A stretch of DNA of 64,000 nucleotides from Pseudomonas sp. S35 (GCF_009866765.1 NZ_CP019431.1:1-64000); one strand, 5' to 3'. Positions 32,777-43,529 are shown, counted from the first letter of the stretch. Numbers and translations: made by a program. Notes: generated from the sequence alone by a model not told the origin.

Positions 32777-33397
32777 ATGCTCAAGCAAGCACTCGCACAA
32801 AACGGTTTGATCGCGATCCTGCGCGGCCTGCGCCCGGATGAAGCCCAGGCGGTCGGCCAGGTGCTGTACGACGCCGGTTTTCGCGTGATCGAAGTCCCGC
32901 TGAATTCGCCGGACCCTTACACCAGCATCCGCACCCTGCGCGACAGCCTGCCCGCCGATTGCCTGATCGGTGCCGGCACGGTGTTGACGCCGGAGCACGT
33001 CGAGCAAGTCAAAGCCGCCGGCGGCCAAGTGATCGTCATGCCCCACAGCGATGCCAAGGTCTTGCGCGCCGCCAAAGCCGCTGGCCTGTACCTGTCGCCG
33101 GGTGTGGCCACGCCCACCGAAGCCTTTGCGGCGCTGGGCGAAGGCGCCGACGTGTTGAAGCTGTTCCCGGCCGAGCAAATGGGCCCGGCGGTGATCAAGG
33201 CGTGGCTGGCGGTATTGCCGGCGGGCACATTGCTGCTGCCGGTGGGCGGTATTACCCCGGACAACATGCAGGTGTTCACCGACGCCGGCGCCAAGGGGTT
33301 CGGGTTGGGTTCCGGGTTGTTCAAACCGGGTATGACAGTGGATCAGGTAGCGAGCCGCGCCCAGGCTTATGTCGCCGCCTGGAAAGCCCTGAGCTGA
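32777..33397 (+). CDS. dgoA: 2-dehydro-3-deoxy-6-phosphogalactonate aldolase
   Basis: DgoA cleaves KDPGal to pyruvate and glyceraldehyde 3-phosphate. The 206-residue protein has the KDPG/KDPGal aldolase TIM-barrel motifs: IAILRGLRPDEA, FRVIEVPLNSPDP (catalytic Glu), LIGAGTVLTPEHV, and KLFPAEQMGP (Schiff-base Lys). The ATG follows CGGAGG that overlaps the dgoK end. The length matches stand-alone DgoA rather than a fused form. Confidence 0.96.
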   Translation: MLKQALAQNGLIAILRGLRPDEAQAVGQVLYDAGFRVIEVPLNSPDPYTSIRTLRDSLPADCLIGAGTVLTPEHVEQVKAAGGQVIVMPHSDAKVLRAAKAAGLYLSPGVATPTEAFAALGEGADVLKLFPAEQMGPAVIKAWLAVLPAGTLLLPVGGITPDNMQVFTDAGAKGFGLGSGLFKPGMTVDQVASRAQAYVAAWKALS

Positions 33398-33445
33398 TAT
33401 CAAGTTCCGCGCCCACAGGCGCTGCATCTATAAGAGAGATAACAG

Positions 33446-34594
33446 ATGAAAATCACCAAACTGACGACCTTTATCGTCCCGCCGCGCTGGTGCTTCCTCA
33501 AGGTCGAAACCGACCAGGGCGTGACTGGCTGGGGTGAGCCCGTGGTCGAAGGCCGCGCCCACACCGTGGCGGCTGCTGTTGAAGAACTGTCCGACTACCT
33601 GATCGGCAAAGACCCACGCAATATCGAAGACATCTGGACGGTGCTCTATCGCGGCGGTTTCTACCGGGGCGGCGCCGTGCACATGAGCGCCCTCGCCGGT
33701 ATCGACCAGGCGCTGTGGGACATCAAGGGCAAGGCCCTCGGCGTGTCCGTCAGCGACCTGCTGGGTGGCCAGGTGCGTGACAAGATCCGCGTGTATTCAT
33801 GGATCGGCGGCGACCGCCCGGCCGACACCGCCCGCGCAGCCAAAGAGGCCGTGGCCCGTGGTTTCACTGCGGTGAAAATGAACGGCACCGAAGAATTGCA
33901 GTTCGTCGACAGCTTCGAAAAAGTCGACCTGGCCCTGGCCAACGTCGCTGCCGTGCGTGATGCGGTGGGCCCGAACGTAGGCATCGGCGTCGACTTCCAC
34001 GGCCGTGTGCACAAGCCAATGGCCAAGGTGCTGATGAAGGAGTTGGACCCGTACAAACTGATGTTTATCGAAGAGCCGGTGCTCAGCGAGAACTACGAGG
34101 CACTCAAGGAACTCGCGCCGCTGACCAGCACGCCGATTGCCCTGGGCGAGCGTCTGTTCTCGCGCTGGGACTTCAAGCGCGTGCTCAGCGAAGGCTACGT
34201 CGACATCATCCAGCCGGACGCGTCCCACGCCGGCGGCATCACCGAAACCCGCAAGATCGCCAACATGGCCGAAGCCTACGACGTGGCCCTGGCCCTGCAC
34301 TGCCCGCTGGGCCCGATTGCCCTGGCAGCCTGCCTGCAACTGGACGCGGTTTGCTACAACGCGTTTATCCAGGAGCAAAGCCTGGGCATTCACTACAACG
34401 AGAGCAACGACCTGCTCGACTACGTGCGTGACACGGGCGTGTTCGACTATGACCAGGGCTTCGTGAAGATCCCCAACGGGCCGGGCCTGGGCATTGAGAT
34501 CAACGAGGAATACGTGATCGAACGCGCAGCCATCGGCCACCGCTGGCGCAACCCGATCTGGCGCCATGCCGACGGCAGCTTCGCCGAGTGGTGA
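33446..34594 (+). CDS. dgoD: D-galactonate dehydratase
   Basis: DgoD dehydrates D-galactonate to 2-keto-3-deoxygalactonate. It is an enolase-superfamily enzyme of 382 residues, the same length as E. coli DgoD. Metal ligands are in VDFHGR (Asp and adjacent His), IEEPV (Glu) and ALGERL (Glu), and the catalytic His is in [18 protein letters not shown]. The order kinase-aldolase-dehydratase-transporter makes the pathway complete. Confidence 0.97.
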   Translation: MKITKLTTFIVPPRWCFLKVETDQGVTGWGEPVVEGRAHTVAAAVEELSDYLIGKDPRNIEDIWTVLYRGGFYRGGAVHMSALAGIDQALWDIKGKALGVSVSDLLGGQVRDKIRVYSWIGGDRPADTARAAKEAVARGFTAVKMNGTEELQFVDSFEKVDLALANVAAVRDAVGPNVGIGVDFHGRVHKPMAKVLMKELDPYKLMFIEEPVLSENYEALKELAPLTSTPIALGERLFSRWDFKRVLSEGYVDIIQPDASHAGGITETRKIANMAEAYDVALALHCPLGPIALAACLQLDAVCYNAFIQEQSLGIHYNESNDLLDYVRDTGVFDYDQGFVKIPNGPGLGIEINEEYVIERAAIGHRWRNPIWRHADGSFAEW

Positions 34595-34620
34595 TTTCTG
34601 CCTGAAAGAACACGGTCAAA

Positions 34621-34652
34621 AATGTGGGAGGGGGCAAGCCCCTCCCACACTT
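34621..34652. repeat. REP hairpin between dgoD and the MFS gene
   Basis: AATGTGGGAGGGG / CCCCTCCCACACTT forms a hairpin 27 bases after dgoD. It lies inside the operon and may modulate expression of the transporter. Confidence 0.85.
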
Positions 34653-34714
34653 GATCCGGTTTCTTCAGTCAGCTCAGTTTCAGTCCTCAACAAACATAAG
34701 AAGAGGCAACCCCC

Positions 34715-36025
34715 ATGCACCCTGAATCCCTCACCGGAAAGGCGTCTTTAGTCACGCCTACCCGAAAGCGCTACTTCATCATGGTGTTGCTGTTTATCAC
34801 CGTGGTCATCAACTACCTCGACCGCAGCAACCTGTCGATTGCTGCCCCGGCGTTGACCAGCGACTTAGGGATAGACCCGGTGCACGTCGGCCTGATCTTC
34901 TCCGCGTTCGGCTGGACCTACGCCGCCATGCAGATCCCCGGCGGCTGGCTGGTCGACCGCGTGCCGCCGCGCATCCTCTACACCGTCGCGCTGTTGCTGT
35001 GGTCCATCGCCACGGTGATGCTGGGTTTCGCTGCCAGCTTCATTGCGCTGTTTGTGCTGCGCATGGCGGTAGGGGCGCTGGAGGCGCCGGCGTATCCGAT
35101 CAACAGCCGTGTGGTCACCAGTTGGTTTCCGGAGCGCGAGCGCGCCACGGCCATTGGTTTCTACACCTCAGGGCAGTTCGTCGGGTTGGCATTCCTTACG
35201 CCGGTTCTGGCCTGGCTGCAGCATCACTACGGCTGGCACATGGTGTTTATCGTCACCGGTGGCGTCGGTATTTTGTGGGCGGCGATCTGGTACGCGGTGT
35301 ATCGCGAACCCCGTGATTTCAAGGGCGTCAACGAGGCCGAGATCGAGTTGATCCGCGACGGTGGCGGGCTGGTCGACCTCAACGCACAGGCGGCCAAAAG
35401 CAAGGCGCCATTCAGTTGGGTTGACCTGGGCATTGTGCTGAGCAAGCGCAAATTGTGGGGGATTTACCTGGGGCAGTTCTGCCTGAACTCCACGCTGTGG
35501 TTCTTCCTGACCTGGTTCCCGACGTACCTGGTGAAATATCGCGGCATGGACTTCATCAAGTCCGGGATGCTGGCCTCCCTGCCGTTCCTGGCAGCCTTTG
35601 TCGGGGTGTTGTGTTCCGGGTTGTTCTCCGATTGGTTGATCCGCCGGGGTGCGTCGGTGGGCTTTGCACGCAAGTTGCCGATCATCAGCGGCCTGTTGAT
35701 CTCCACGGCGATCATCGGCGCCAACTTCGTTGACTCGACACCGCTGGTTATCGCCTTCCTGGCTGTGGCGTTTTTCGGCAATGGCCTGGCCTCGATTACC
35801 TGGTCGTTGGTCTCGACGCTGGCGCCCGCACGGTTGCTGGGGCTCACCGGCGGCGTGTTCAACTTCATCGGCAACCTGGCAGCGATTACCACGCCGATCG
35901 TGATTGGCTTTTTGGCCAGCGGCGATTCGTTTGCGCCGGCAATCACCTATATCGCGGTGCTGGCGCTGCTGGGGGCGTTGTCCTACATCCTGCTGGTGGG
36001 CAAGGTCGAACGGATCGAGGTGTAG
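34715..36025 (+). CDS. MFS transporter, probable D-galactonate permease
   Basis: A 12-helix major facilitator superfamily protein of 436 residues, of the anion:cation symporter (ACS) family. Typical motifs are seen: VVINYLDRSNLSIAAPAL in helix 1, FGWTYAAMQIPGGWLVDRVPPRILY between helices 2 and 3, and GALEAPAYPINSRVVTSWFPERERATAIG. Its position as the last gene of dgoKAD supports D-galactonate uptake (DgoT-like), though related members carry glucarate or other hexonates. A terminator follows at 36031. Confidence 0.88.
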   Translation: MHPESLTGKASLVTPTRKRYFIMVLLFITVVINYLDRSNLSIAAPALTSDLGIDPVHVGLIFSAFGWTYAAMQIPGGWLVDRVPPRILYTVALLLWSIATVMLGFAASFIALFVLRMAVGALEAPAYPINSRVVTSWFPERERATAIGFYTSGQFVGLAFLTPVLAWLQHHYGWHMVFIVTGGVGILWAAIWYAVYREPRDFKGVNEAEIELIRDGGGLVDLNAQAAKSKAPFSWVDLGIVLSKRKLWGIYLGQFCLNSTLWFFLTWFPTYLVKYRGMDFIKSGMLASLPFLAAFVGVLCSGLFSDWLIRRGASVGFARKLPIISGLLISTAIIGANFVDSTPLVIAFLAVAFFGNGLASITWSLVSTLAPARLLGLTGGVFNFIGNLAAITTPIVIGFLASGDSFAPAITYIAVLALLGALSYILLVGKVERIEV

Positions 36026-36030
36026 AAAAG

Positions 36031-36060
36031 CGGGCGCCTCCTGGGGCGCCCTTCTTTTTT
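36031..36060 (+). terminator. Intrinsic terminator after the dgo operon
   Basis: GGGCGCC / GGCGCCC with a short loop, followed by a run of T, 6 bases after the MFS stop. Confidence 0.92.
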
Positions 36061-36064
36061 TGGA

Positions 36065-37723
36065 TTACGGCACCGACATCTCGTTACGGAACACATTCAA
36101 CGGGTCCCAGTGTTGCTTGGTACGCCGCAGACGGCTTTCGATGATCAGGTTCGGGAAGAAGATGCTGTACCAATTGGGGTTTTTGGCATTGGCGGGGTTA
36201 CCCCCGAGGTGCGTCATGTCCAGGTCGGGGTAGTTGATGTAGCAGCCCTCGAACTCGCTGTTGACGGGCACGCCGCCGTCATTGACGAAGGCCTTGAAAT
36301 ACAACCCCTGGATCCATCGCGCGTGAGCCTGATCCGAGGCGGCGCTGGCACCGCGCCAGTAACATTGCGGTTGCCACTTCAAGTAAGAGGAGCGCTGCGC
36401 CGCCGACGACTCTCGACGTACGCCCGGAGCGGGTTCATTGATGCGCCCGCCAAAGGATTGAATCTGGATCAGACTCTGGGTCAGCTCGTTGTCGGGGTCA
36501 TCCAGGGTTAAGGTGTCCCAGATGGCCTGCAGTACCTGAGGCGTGAACCCCCCCTTCTGGTACGCCGACTTGTACCGTCCTCGCTGGTTGTCCCCTGAAC
36601 CATTCAAGGTTTGCTGGCACGGTAGCCAATCCAGGCGTTGAGCGGCTTCCCGGGCAGCGGACAAAGAGTGGATGGTACGCCCGGCAGCATTGCCGCGTGG
36701 CATATGGACTACGTGAAACGGAACCAGCGACTCCGTGGCCGGTAGTGCGATGGCGGCGAGCATCCGGGTGACGAAATCGTCGAAGGGCGCCTGGTCGTTC
36801 AGTTCGCCATCCTTGTCCACGTAGTGAATGCCCAGGGTTACGTTGCCCGTGTGCTGATGGCGCATCTCCAGTTTGCTCGCCAATCCCCAGGTATCCGGGT
36901 TGTTCTGATTGCTGGCAAACCACAGTTGGTAGGCGGCCAGCAGGTTGTCGATTGCCGGTTTGGTCAGCAGCGCCCAGTCCCATTCCAGCACCAGCCAAAG
37001 CACCTCTTTCGGTGCGTCCGGCAATGCCTTGAAGTAATAGCTGGTGATGATGCCGAACTGGCCGCCCCCCGCACCGCAGCACGCGGCGAACAGGTTGAGT
37101 TCGTCTGGGTCTGTGCTGTCACGGGAGACGTGAACCGGAATCAAGCCGTTGCCCTGGGCGTTGGGGACCAGTATGTCGACCCCGTCCAGCCAGTCGCACA
37201 CCAACCCGTGTTTGCGCGACAGCAACCCGTAGCCGCCGCCGCAGATATGCCCGCCCAGCCCCACGGAATAACAAGAGCCACCGGGCAGTGTCTTGCCGGC
37301 CAGTTTGTAGAGCGCGACATAGGCATCCCAATTCTGGCCGCCTGCTTCCAGGCGAACGGTGTAGCGATAGGGTAGGCCTGCCACCAGTTGGGATTGGATT
37401 TGCCCCGTCGCGTCATAGGCCAGTTGGTTCATTTGCCCAATATCCAGAATCGATAACACCTCGTTGGGAGCACCGGGCATTTTGTTAGCGACAAACCCTT
37501 CGTAACAGTGGCCGCCACTGCGAACCGTGATCCGGCCGTTGGCAATCGCCAGGGCCTGTGCAGCCGCGTCGATAATGTCCTGTGGGCTGTAACAGAGGTA
37601 AATCAGGTTGGCGCCATTGGCTGATGATTGACCTTGGGCGTTGCCCAGTGGCCAGCGCAGGTTGAAGCCTTTCTGCAAGGTTGAGTGACGGCGGTCCGAA
37701 GCGGTGACGAGATCAAATGCCAT
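36065..37723 (-). CDS. FAD-linked oxidoreductase, berberine-bridge-enzyme type, likely bicovalent flavin
   Basis: A 552-residue oxidoreductase of the PCMH/FAD_binding_4 plus BBE family. The FAD domain contains ITVRSGGHCYEGF with His72, the usual 8-alpha-N1-histidyl attachment residue, and GGSCYSVGLGGHICGGGYG, where Cys151 is eight residues before His159 as in bicovalent oxidases such as glucooligosaccharide oxidase. The C-terminal BBE segment (Y-x-N-Y-x-D: CYINYPDLD near residue 498, then NWYSIFFPNLIIESRLRRTKQHWDPLNVFRNEMSVP) is clear. There is no signal peptide. The substrate is unknown, with sugars or polyphenols most likely from the family. It has no operon partner. Confidence 0.88.
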   Translation of the reverse strand: MAFDLVTASDRRHSTLQKGFNLRWPLGNAQGQSSANGANLIYLCYSPQDIIDAAAQALAIANGRITVRSGGHCYEGFVANKMPGAPNEVLSILDIGQMNQLAYDATGQIQSQLVAGLPYRYTVRLEAGGQNWDAYVALYKLAGKTLPGGSCYSVGLGGHICGGGYGLLSRKHGLVCDWLDGVDILVPNAQGNGLIPVHVSRDSTDPDELNLFAACCGAGGGQFGIITSYYFKALPDAPKEVLWLVLEWDWALLTKPAIDNLLAAYQLWFASNQNNPDTWGLASKLEMRHQHTGNVTLGIHYVDKDGELNDQAPFDDFVTRMLAAIALPATESLVPFHVVHMPRGNAAGRTIHSLSAAREAAQRLDWLPCQQTLNGSGDNQRGRYKSAYQKGGFTPQVLQAIWDTLTLDDPDNELTQSLIQIQSFGGRINEPAPGVRRESSAAQRSSYLKWQPQCYWRGASAASDQAHARWIQGLYFKAFVNDGGVPVNSEFEGCYINYPDLDMTHLGGNPANAKNPNWYSIFFPNLIIESRLRRTKQHWDPLNVFRNEMSVP

Positions 37724-37970
37724 GATGTACTCCTAGGAGACAAGGATGACTTCTGATGCAGCTAACTTAACGACCGAAAGGCAAGGAATGCGGGGCTTGC
37801 GAGGTGGTTAGACGACAATAGGCACGAAGTGTGTTGGGGGGACGGAATGTCCCCCTCTCAAGCCTAGCGGAAAATCGAAGTATTGATGGCTAACTACAAC
37901 GCGATCCACACTCCGGCCGGGATGGAACGTATTGACTGTCGGTATAGCCGGCTGCTTGGATAATTACTGA
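37724..37970. other. Intergenic region before the BBE gene
   Basis: This 247-base gap lies upstream of the minus-strand oxidoreductase and downstream of the unknown island. I see no gene, REP or clear terminator; AGGAGT before the oxidoreductase start is the ribosome-binding site. Confidence 0.5.
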
Positions 37971-39119
37971 CTATGACTCCATGAGTGGTGGCACGCCAGA
38001 TTCACGCATTTTTACATGGGCCATTCCGTTTTCCTGAGTGACGGACTCGACAATAAAGGGTGTCCCGCTCTTGAACACATTATCGGCTCCATCATGAGTC
38101 GTTGCCTGGTAAGGTTTTCCGACGATAGTGAATACCGCATTGAGTGGTTGATGACCTTCGACCGCGTTGCTGTTACTCAATGAGGCGGTGATAAAGCCGG
38201 TGGGCTTGTAATGCTTTTGAGTGTGTTCAAGTTTTACTAGGTTTTTGACCTCTTTCTCGGACAAATAAGTCGTATGCGTATACATATTTCCCTTGTCCGA
38301 TTGATTGTTCAGCGCGGCATTCATATAAGTAATGATACCTTCGCGCGAATGAGCCCATATTTTTGCCATGCTCGGATCTTCAGTATTTTTCAATGTAGGC
38401 TGTTTATTGGAACGGTCGGGCGTGGCTTTTTTGTTTACATAGTCCATAGCCGGCCCGTCTTTAAAGATGTTTAGAGCGCCTTCCCTCAAATGGCTAGCTG
38501 CATTTTGCTTTGCAGTTTCCTTGTCAAGTTTTTTCTGGTTCCTGGCCTGTTTTTCCTCATAAACAGCTTTCTCTTTTTCGCGTACATCGAGTACTTCTAA
38601 TTGCTTAATGGCATCTACGGCAAGTTTTAAGTCTAAAACTGTAATTCGTGATGATGTGTCAATCATCCTCTCGGCAAGGCTTGCGTCAAGCGGAATTAAT
38701 TTATGCTGTGCCTCTTTAAAGCCGCCGTTGCAGGATTTGTGTTTTAACGTCAACTGGGTATCGAACGTCCGGTCAAACTTTTCAGCCCAGTACACTTTCA
38801 CCCCTTTGTGCGCGGAGAGGGTAAATTTGCCATCTTTTATCCGGGGATAGCCCTCCGTCCTGGACTCGGTGCTCCAAGGCGATGTGTACTTGGTGAAGTG
38901 CGCCAACTTTCTCTCGCTACTTGCGGCAGCACTGGAGAGCTCCGCTGCCAAAAGAGGATGTTTAGCCAGATGCTCGAGTTTTTTCGTTCGAAGTTCATTG
39001 CTGTTTTCTGTGAGCTTAATCTGGTCGTTGAGTCGCTCTGCTTTAGTTTGGAGTTCTTGAGAGGTGTCTGTTGGGTACAGCTCACGATGCACAAGGTGAT
39101 TTCTAATCGTACTTAACAT
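37971..39119 (-). CDS. Unknown protein, second gene of an AT-rich two-gene island
   Basis: I do not recognise this 382-residue protein. It is Lys- and Asn-rich and hydrophilic, with no signal peptide or membrane segment. Two probable coiled coils are seen, at about 22-62 and 170-215 (VREKEKAVYEEKQARNQKK). The C-terminal 130 residues look like a separate globular domain: MYTHTTYLS, GFITASLS near 308 and DNVFKSGTPFIVESV near 346-360 have the spacing of the second half of ADP-ribosyltransferase-like folds, but the expected Arg and the E-x-E pair are not there. The base composition is visibly more AT-rich than its neighbours, suggesting transfer. It follows the gene at 39140 by 20 bases, so the two are one transcript. 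Confidence 0.7.
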   Translation of the reverse strand: MLSTIRNHLVHRELYPTDTSQELQTKAERLNDQIKLTENSNELRTKKLEHLAKHPLLAAELSSAAASSERKLAHFTKYTSPWSTESRTEGYPRIKDGKFTLSAHKGVKVYWAEKFDRTFDTQLTLKHKSCNGGFKEAQHKLIPLDASLAERMIDTSSRITVLDLKLAVDAIKQLEVLDVREKEKAVYEEKQARNQKKLDKETAKQNAASHLREGALNIFKDGPAMDYVNKKATPDRSNKQPTLKNTEDPSMAKIWAHSREGIITYMNAALNNQSDKGNMYTHTTYLSEKEVKNLVKLEHTQKHYKPTGFITASLSNSNAVEGHQPLNAVFTIVGKPYQATTHDGADNVFKSGTPFIVESVTQENGMAHVKMRESGVPPLMES

Positions 39120-39139
39120 AGGATGACCTATTTTTCAGG

Positions 39140-39805
39140 TTAGTTAATCGCTGGTTGATTACGGCGTTCCCACGCTTGCGCACGTTCCTTGATGGACAAA
39201 CTATCTGGCTCGACAGGGGCGCTGGATAATGTTGGCGGCTGTATAGAATCGTCCATAGCGTTCAGATGCTTTTGTATATCCAGACGTAGTGCGGGGATCG
39301 GTCTGTCAGTCGGTGTAGCGTCTGGGGAAATCGTACGAGGCATTGGCGTAGGCTTTACGATATTCGCAGCGAGTAAGCTCGTGTGTGGCTTGGCAACGGG
39401 TGGTTTGGCGGGTGTTTTTTCGAATGACTCCACCGTGACTGGGTAGCTGTTTATTTTTGTCTTCACCCGTTGTAAAAGGTTGCAACGCGCGATTTCTTCA
39501 CCAGGTTTTACCAGCCCCATATCGGCGGGGTTGATAGCGGCCTTTGAAAACCCGGCATCCCGTAAGTTAAGTTTGTCGCGCCAGCTCATGTTGGGGCTGA
39601 ACTTCCACCCGGTGTCCTCTGAGAAGCGCAAGTAGCCGTTTTTATACGGGGACTCTTTAAGGAGTGCCGACAGGTGATCGAGACTTTTCAATTCTTCGTA
39701 AACGCGTGAGCTGAATTGTTTTTCAGGGGGAATTGGCGTAGGCGTGGTGGACGCTAGAGCGGCGTCAGCCTGGGGATGGGGTTGTGGAAGAGTATTTACC
39801 TTCAT
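39140..39805 (-). CDS. Unknown Pro-rich protein, first gene of the two-gene island
   Basis: I do not recognise this 221-residue protein. The start at 39805 (MKVNTLPQPH) is chosen because AAGGA lies 7 bases upstream; a TTG one codon earlier is the alternative. A folded core is suggested at about 30-115 (SRVYEELKSLDHLSALL, YKNGYLRFSEDTGWKFSPNMSWRDKLNLRDAGFSKAAI), flanked by Pro/Thr/Ala-rich and probably disordered tails at both ends. There is no signal peptide. This layout recalls secreted effectors or their accessory proteins, which is inference only. It is upstream of and co-oriented with the 382-residue gene; codon use and GC content differ from the surrounding backbone. Confidence 0.7.
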   Translation of the reverse strand: MKVNTLPQPHPQADAALASTTPTPIPPEKQFSSRVYEELKSLDHLSALLKESPYKNGYLRFSEDTGWKFSPNMSWRDKLNLRDAGFSKAAINPADMGLVKPGEEIARCNLLQRVKTKINSYPVTVESFEKTPAKPPVAKPHTSLLAANIVKPTPMPRTISPDATPTDRPIPALRLDIQKHLNAMDDSIQPPTLSSAPVEPDSLSIKERAQAWERRNQPAIN

Positions 39806-39964
39806 CAAAGTATCCTTTCTGGCGTTATAGAACCAAAATTTGCCGAAGGATTATCAGTGAAGAGTAACCGTATGGGTGAAGCCGGCGTCGTGTTCTGCCG
39901 TAAGACAACGCATCAGATATTGGAGTCTTTCAGAGCAAGACAGTGCGCGCAAAAGCCTGAATAA

Positions 39965-39994
39965 AGAGGGTTCAACAGAGCTGTTGAACCCTCT
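39965..39994 (-). terminator. Terminator after trpA
   Basis: A perfect 13-bp stem AGAGGGTTCAACA / TGTTGAACCCTCT with a 4-base loop lies just after the trpA stop. On the minus strand it is followed by TTTATT. Confidence 0.9.
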
Positions 39995-40004
39995 GTTGGT
40001 CGCC

Positions 40005-40816
40005 TTAACCTGCGCGCGCGTTACGCACGCCGTGCGATAACGCCGCGCACAGGCTCAACACGCCATCGATGGCTTGCTGGTCATTGCTGGCATTGGCGAT
40101 GTGATCGATCAGCGCCGACCCCACCACCACACCGTCTGCCAAGCGCGCGATGGCAGCGGCTTGTTCCGGCGTGCGGATGCCAAAACCGATGCTGATCGGC
40201 AGGTCGGTGTGGCGGCGCAAGCGGGCCACGGCTTCTTCGACGTGTTCCAGGGTGGCGGCGCCGGCGCCGGTCACACCGGCCACCGACACGTAGTACACAA
40301 AGCCGGAGCTGCCATTGAGCACGGTTGGCAGGCGCTCGTCGTCGGTGGTTGGCGTGGTCAGGCGGATAAAGTCGATGCCTGCGGCCTGGGCCGGGTCGCA
40401 CAACTCGCCGTTATGCTCAGGTGGCATATCGACGACGATCAGGCCGTCGACGCCGGCCTCTTTGGCATCAGCGATGAACGTAGGCACGCCGTATTTGTGG
40501 ATCGGGTTGAAGTAGCCCATCAACACCAGCGGAGTGTCGTTGTTGTCTTTGCGGAACTCGCGAACCATTTGCAGGGTTTTCAGCAGGTTCTGCTTGGCCT
40601 CCAGCGCGCGGATGTTGGCCAATTGAATGGCCGGGCCGTCGGCCATCGGGTCGGTGAAGGGCATGCCCAGCTCGATCACATCGGCGCCAGCTGCCGGCAG
40701 CCCCTTGAGGATCGCCAGGGAGGTGTCATAACCAGGGTCGCCGGCGGTGACGAAGGTCACCAGGGCGGCACGGTTCTGTTCTTTGAGTTGGGCAAAGCGC
40801 GTTTGCAGGCGGCTCA

Positions 40817-40817
<1 letters not shown>
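40005..40817 (-). CDS. trpA: Tryptophan synthase alpha subunit
   Basis: TrpA cleaves indole-3-glycerol phosphate to indole and glyceraldehyde 3-phosphate. The 270-residue TIM barrel has the catalytic residues in [19 protein letters not shown] (Glu and Asp) and the loops [33 protein letters not shown] and [10 protein letters not shown]. The start [12 protein letters not shown] overlaps the trpB stop by one base. The order trpB-trpA without other trp genes is typical of pseudomonads. Confidence 0.99.
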
Positions 40818-42153
<1,336 letters not shown>

Positions 42154-43050
42154 ATGAGCCGAGATCTTCCGCCCCTCAATGCCCTGCGCGCGTTTGAAGC
42201 GACCGCACGACTCAACAGCGTCAGCCAGGCTGCCGAGCAGCTTCATGTGACCCACGGTGCGGTGAGTCGCCAGCTGAAAGTGCTGGAAGAGCACTTGGGT
42301 GTCAGCCTGTTCGTTAAGGACGGACGTGGCCTTAAACTCACAGATTCCGGGGTCCGACTGCGGGATGCCAGTGCCGAGGCCTTCGAGCGGTTGAGGGATG
42401 TGTGCGCTGAGCTCACCCAGAGCAGTGCCGATGCGCCGTTCGTCTTGGGGTGTTCAGGCAGCTTATTGGCTCGCTGGTTAATCCCGCGCCTGGGTCGCTT
42501 GAACGCCGACCTTCCGGACCTGCGCTTGCACCTCTCGGCGGGCGACGGCGATCTCGACCCGCGTCGTCCGGGCCTGGACGCGTTGCTGGTATTCGCCGAG
42601 CCGCCGTGGCCAGTGGACATGCATGTGTATGAGTTGGCCAGCGAGCGCATTGGCCCGGTCATGAGCCCACGTTTTGCCGGCTACGAGCGCTTGCGCCAAG
42701 CGCCTGCTTCGGCCTTGTGCGGCGAGGCGTTGTTGCACACCACGTCGCGTCCACAGGCCTGGCCCAGTTGGGCGCTGCAACACGGCATCACGCCCAGCGC
42801 GTTAAAGCACGGCCAGGGGTTCGAGCATTTGTATTATTTGCTGGAGGCGGCGGTGGCCGGTTTGGGTGTGGCAATCGCACCACAGCCACTGGTGGCAGAG
42901 GACTTGCGTGCAGGCCGCCTGGTGGCGCCGTGGGGTTTCAGTGAAACCCCGGCGCACCTGGCACTGTGGCTGCCCAAGCGCGCCGCAGACGGGCGCGCTC
43001 TACAGTTGGCGCAATGGCTCAAGGCTGAGCTGATGCGCCAACCGATTTAG
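42154..43050 (+). CDS. trpI: LysR-type activator of trpBA
   Basis: TrpI activates tryptophan synthase genes when indoleglycerol phosphate accumulates. The 298-residue protein has the LysR helix-turn-helix ([56 protein letters not shown]), close to the GcvA/AmpR branch, and an effector-binding domain. It is divergent from trpB. Its stop codon overlaps the stop of the convergent DUF883 gene by 4 bases. Confidence 0.96.
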   Translation: MSRDLPPLNALRAFEATARLNSVSQAAEQLHVTHGAVSRQLKVLEEHLGVSLFVKDGRGLKLTDSGVRLRDASAEAFERLRDVCAELTQSSADAPFVLGCSGSLLARWLIPRLGRLNADLPDLRLHLSAGDGDLDPRRPGLDALLVFAEPPWPVDMHVYELASERIGPVMSPRFAGYERLRQAPASALCGEALLHTTSRPQAWPSWALQHGITPSALKHGQGFEHLYYLLEAAVAGLGVAIAPQPLVAEDLRAGRLVAPWGFSETPAHLALWLPKRAADGRALQLAQWLKAELMRQPI

Positions 43051-43373
43051 TCACCGCGTTTGCACAACAGGTAAGCGGCCAGCAGGCCCAATGCGCCTAC
43101 CGCTACACCCGCTGTAGTCCACGGGTGCTCTTGGGCGTAGTCACGGGTGGCAACGCTGGTTTCGCGGATTTTGACTTTGCTTTCTTCGTAGGCGTCGCTG
43201 ATCAGATGGCGGGAGTGCTTAAGGGCATTCTCGGCATTGCTTTTGAGGGCCTTCAATGTTTTGCGCGACTCATCGGACGCATCGTCCTTGAGGCTCTCAA
43301 GGGACTTGAGCAGGCTCGAAATCTCGGCTTCCATGCTTTCCAGCGACGCTTTGCGTAAAGAAGTGTTGGCCAT
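43047..43373 (-). CDS. DUF883 (ElaB/YqjD-like) membrane-anchored protein
   Basis: A 108-residue protein with a long amphipathic, coiled-coil-like N-terminal part (about 10-75, [32 protein letters not shown]) and one C-terminal membrane helix ([17 protein letters not shown]) after the conserved HPWT motif. Homologues YqjD and ElaB are inner-membrane, stress-induced proteins that can bind ribosomes. It is convergent with trpI and overlaps its stop by four bases. Confidence 0.9.
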   Translation of the reverse strand: MANTSLRKASLESMEAEISSLLKSLESLKDDASDESRKTLKALKSNAENALKHSRHLISDAYEESKVKIRETSVATRDYAQEHPWTTAGVAVGALGLLAAYLLCKRGD

Positions 43374-43529
43374 GTGGACTCTCCTGAAGTGATTGAGTGG
43401 CGTGTGTAGATACCGACTCCAGCGGTTTCAGAAAGTGCAGTAAATCTGAACTTTCGGGTGGGAACGGTCGCCAGAAGCAGTACGAAGAATGACTGCTAGG
43501 CTTCATAAACGACCCAAAGGAGATACGCC

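Noticed and set aside
39806..40004. Search for a hrp box or toxin-type promoter upstream of the two-gene island
   Set aside because: No GGAACC-N15/16-CCAC motif is present, so a type III secretion link is not supported by the promoter.
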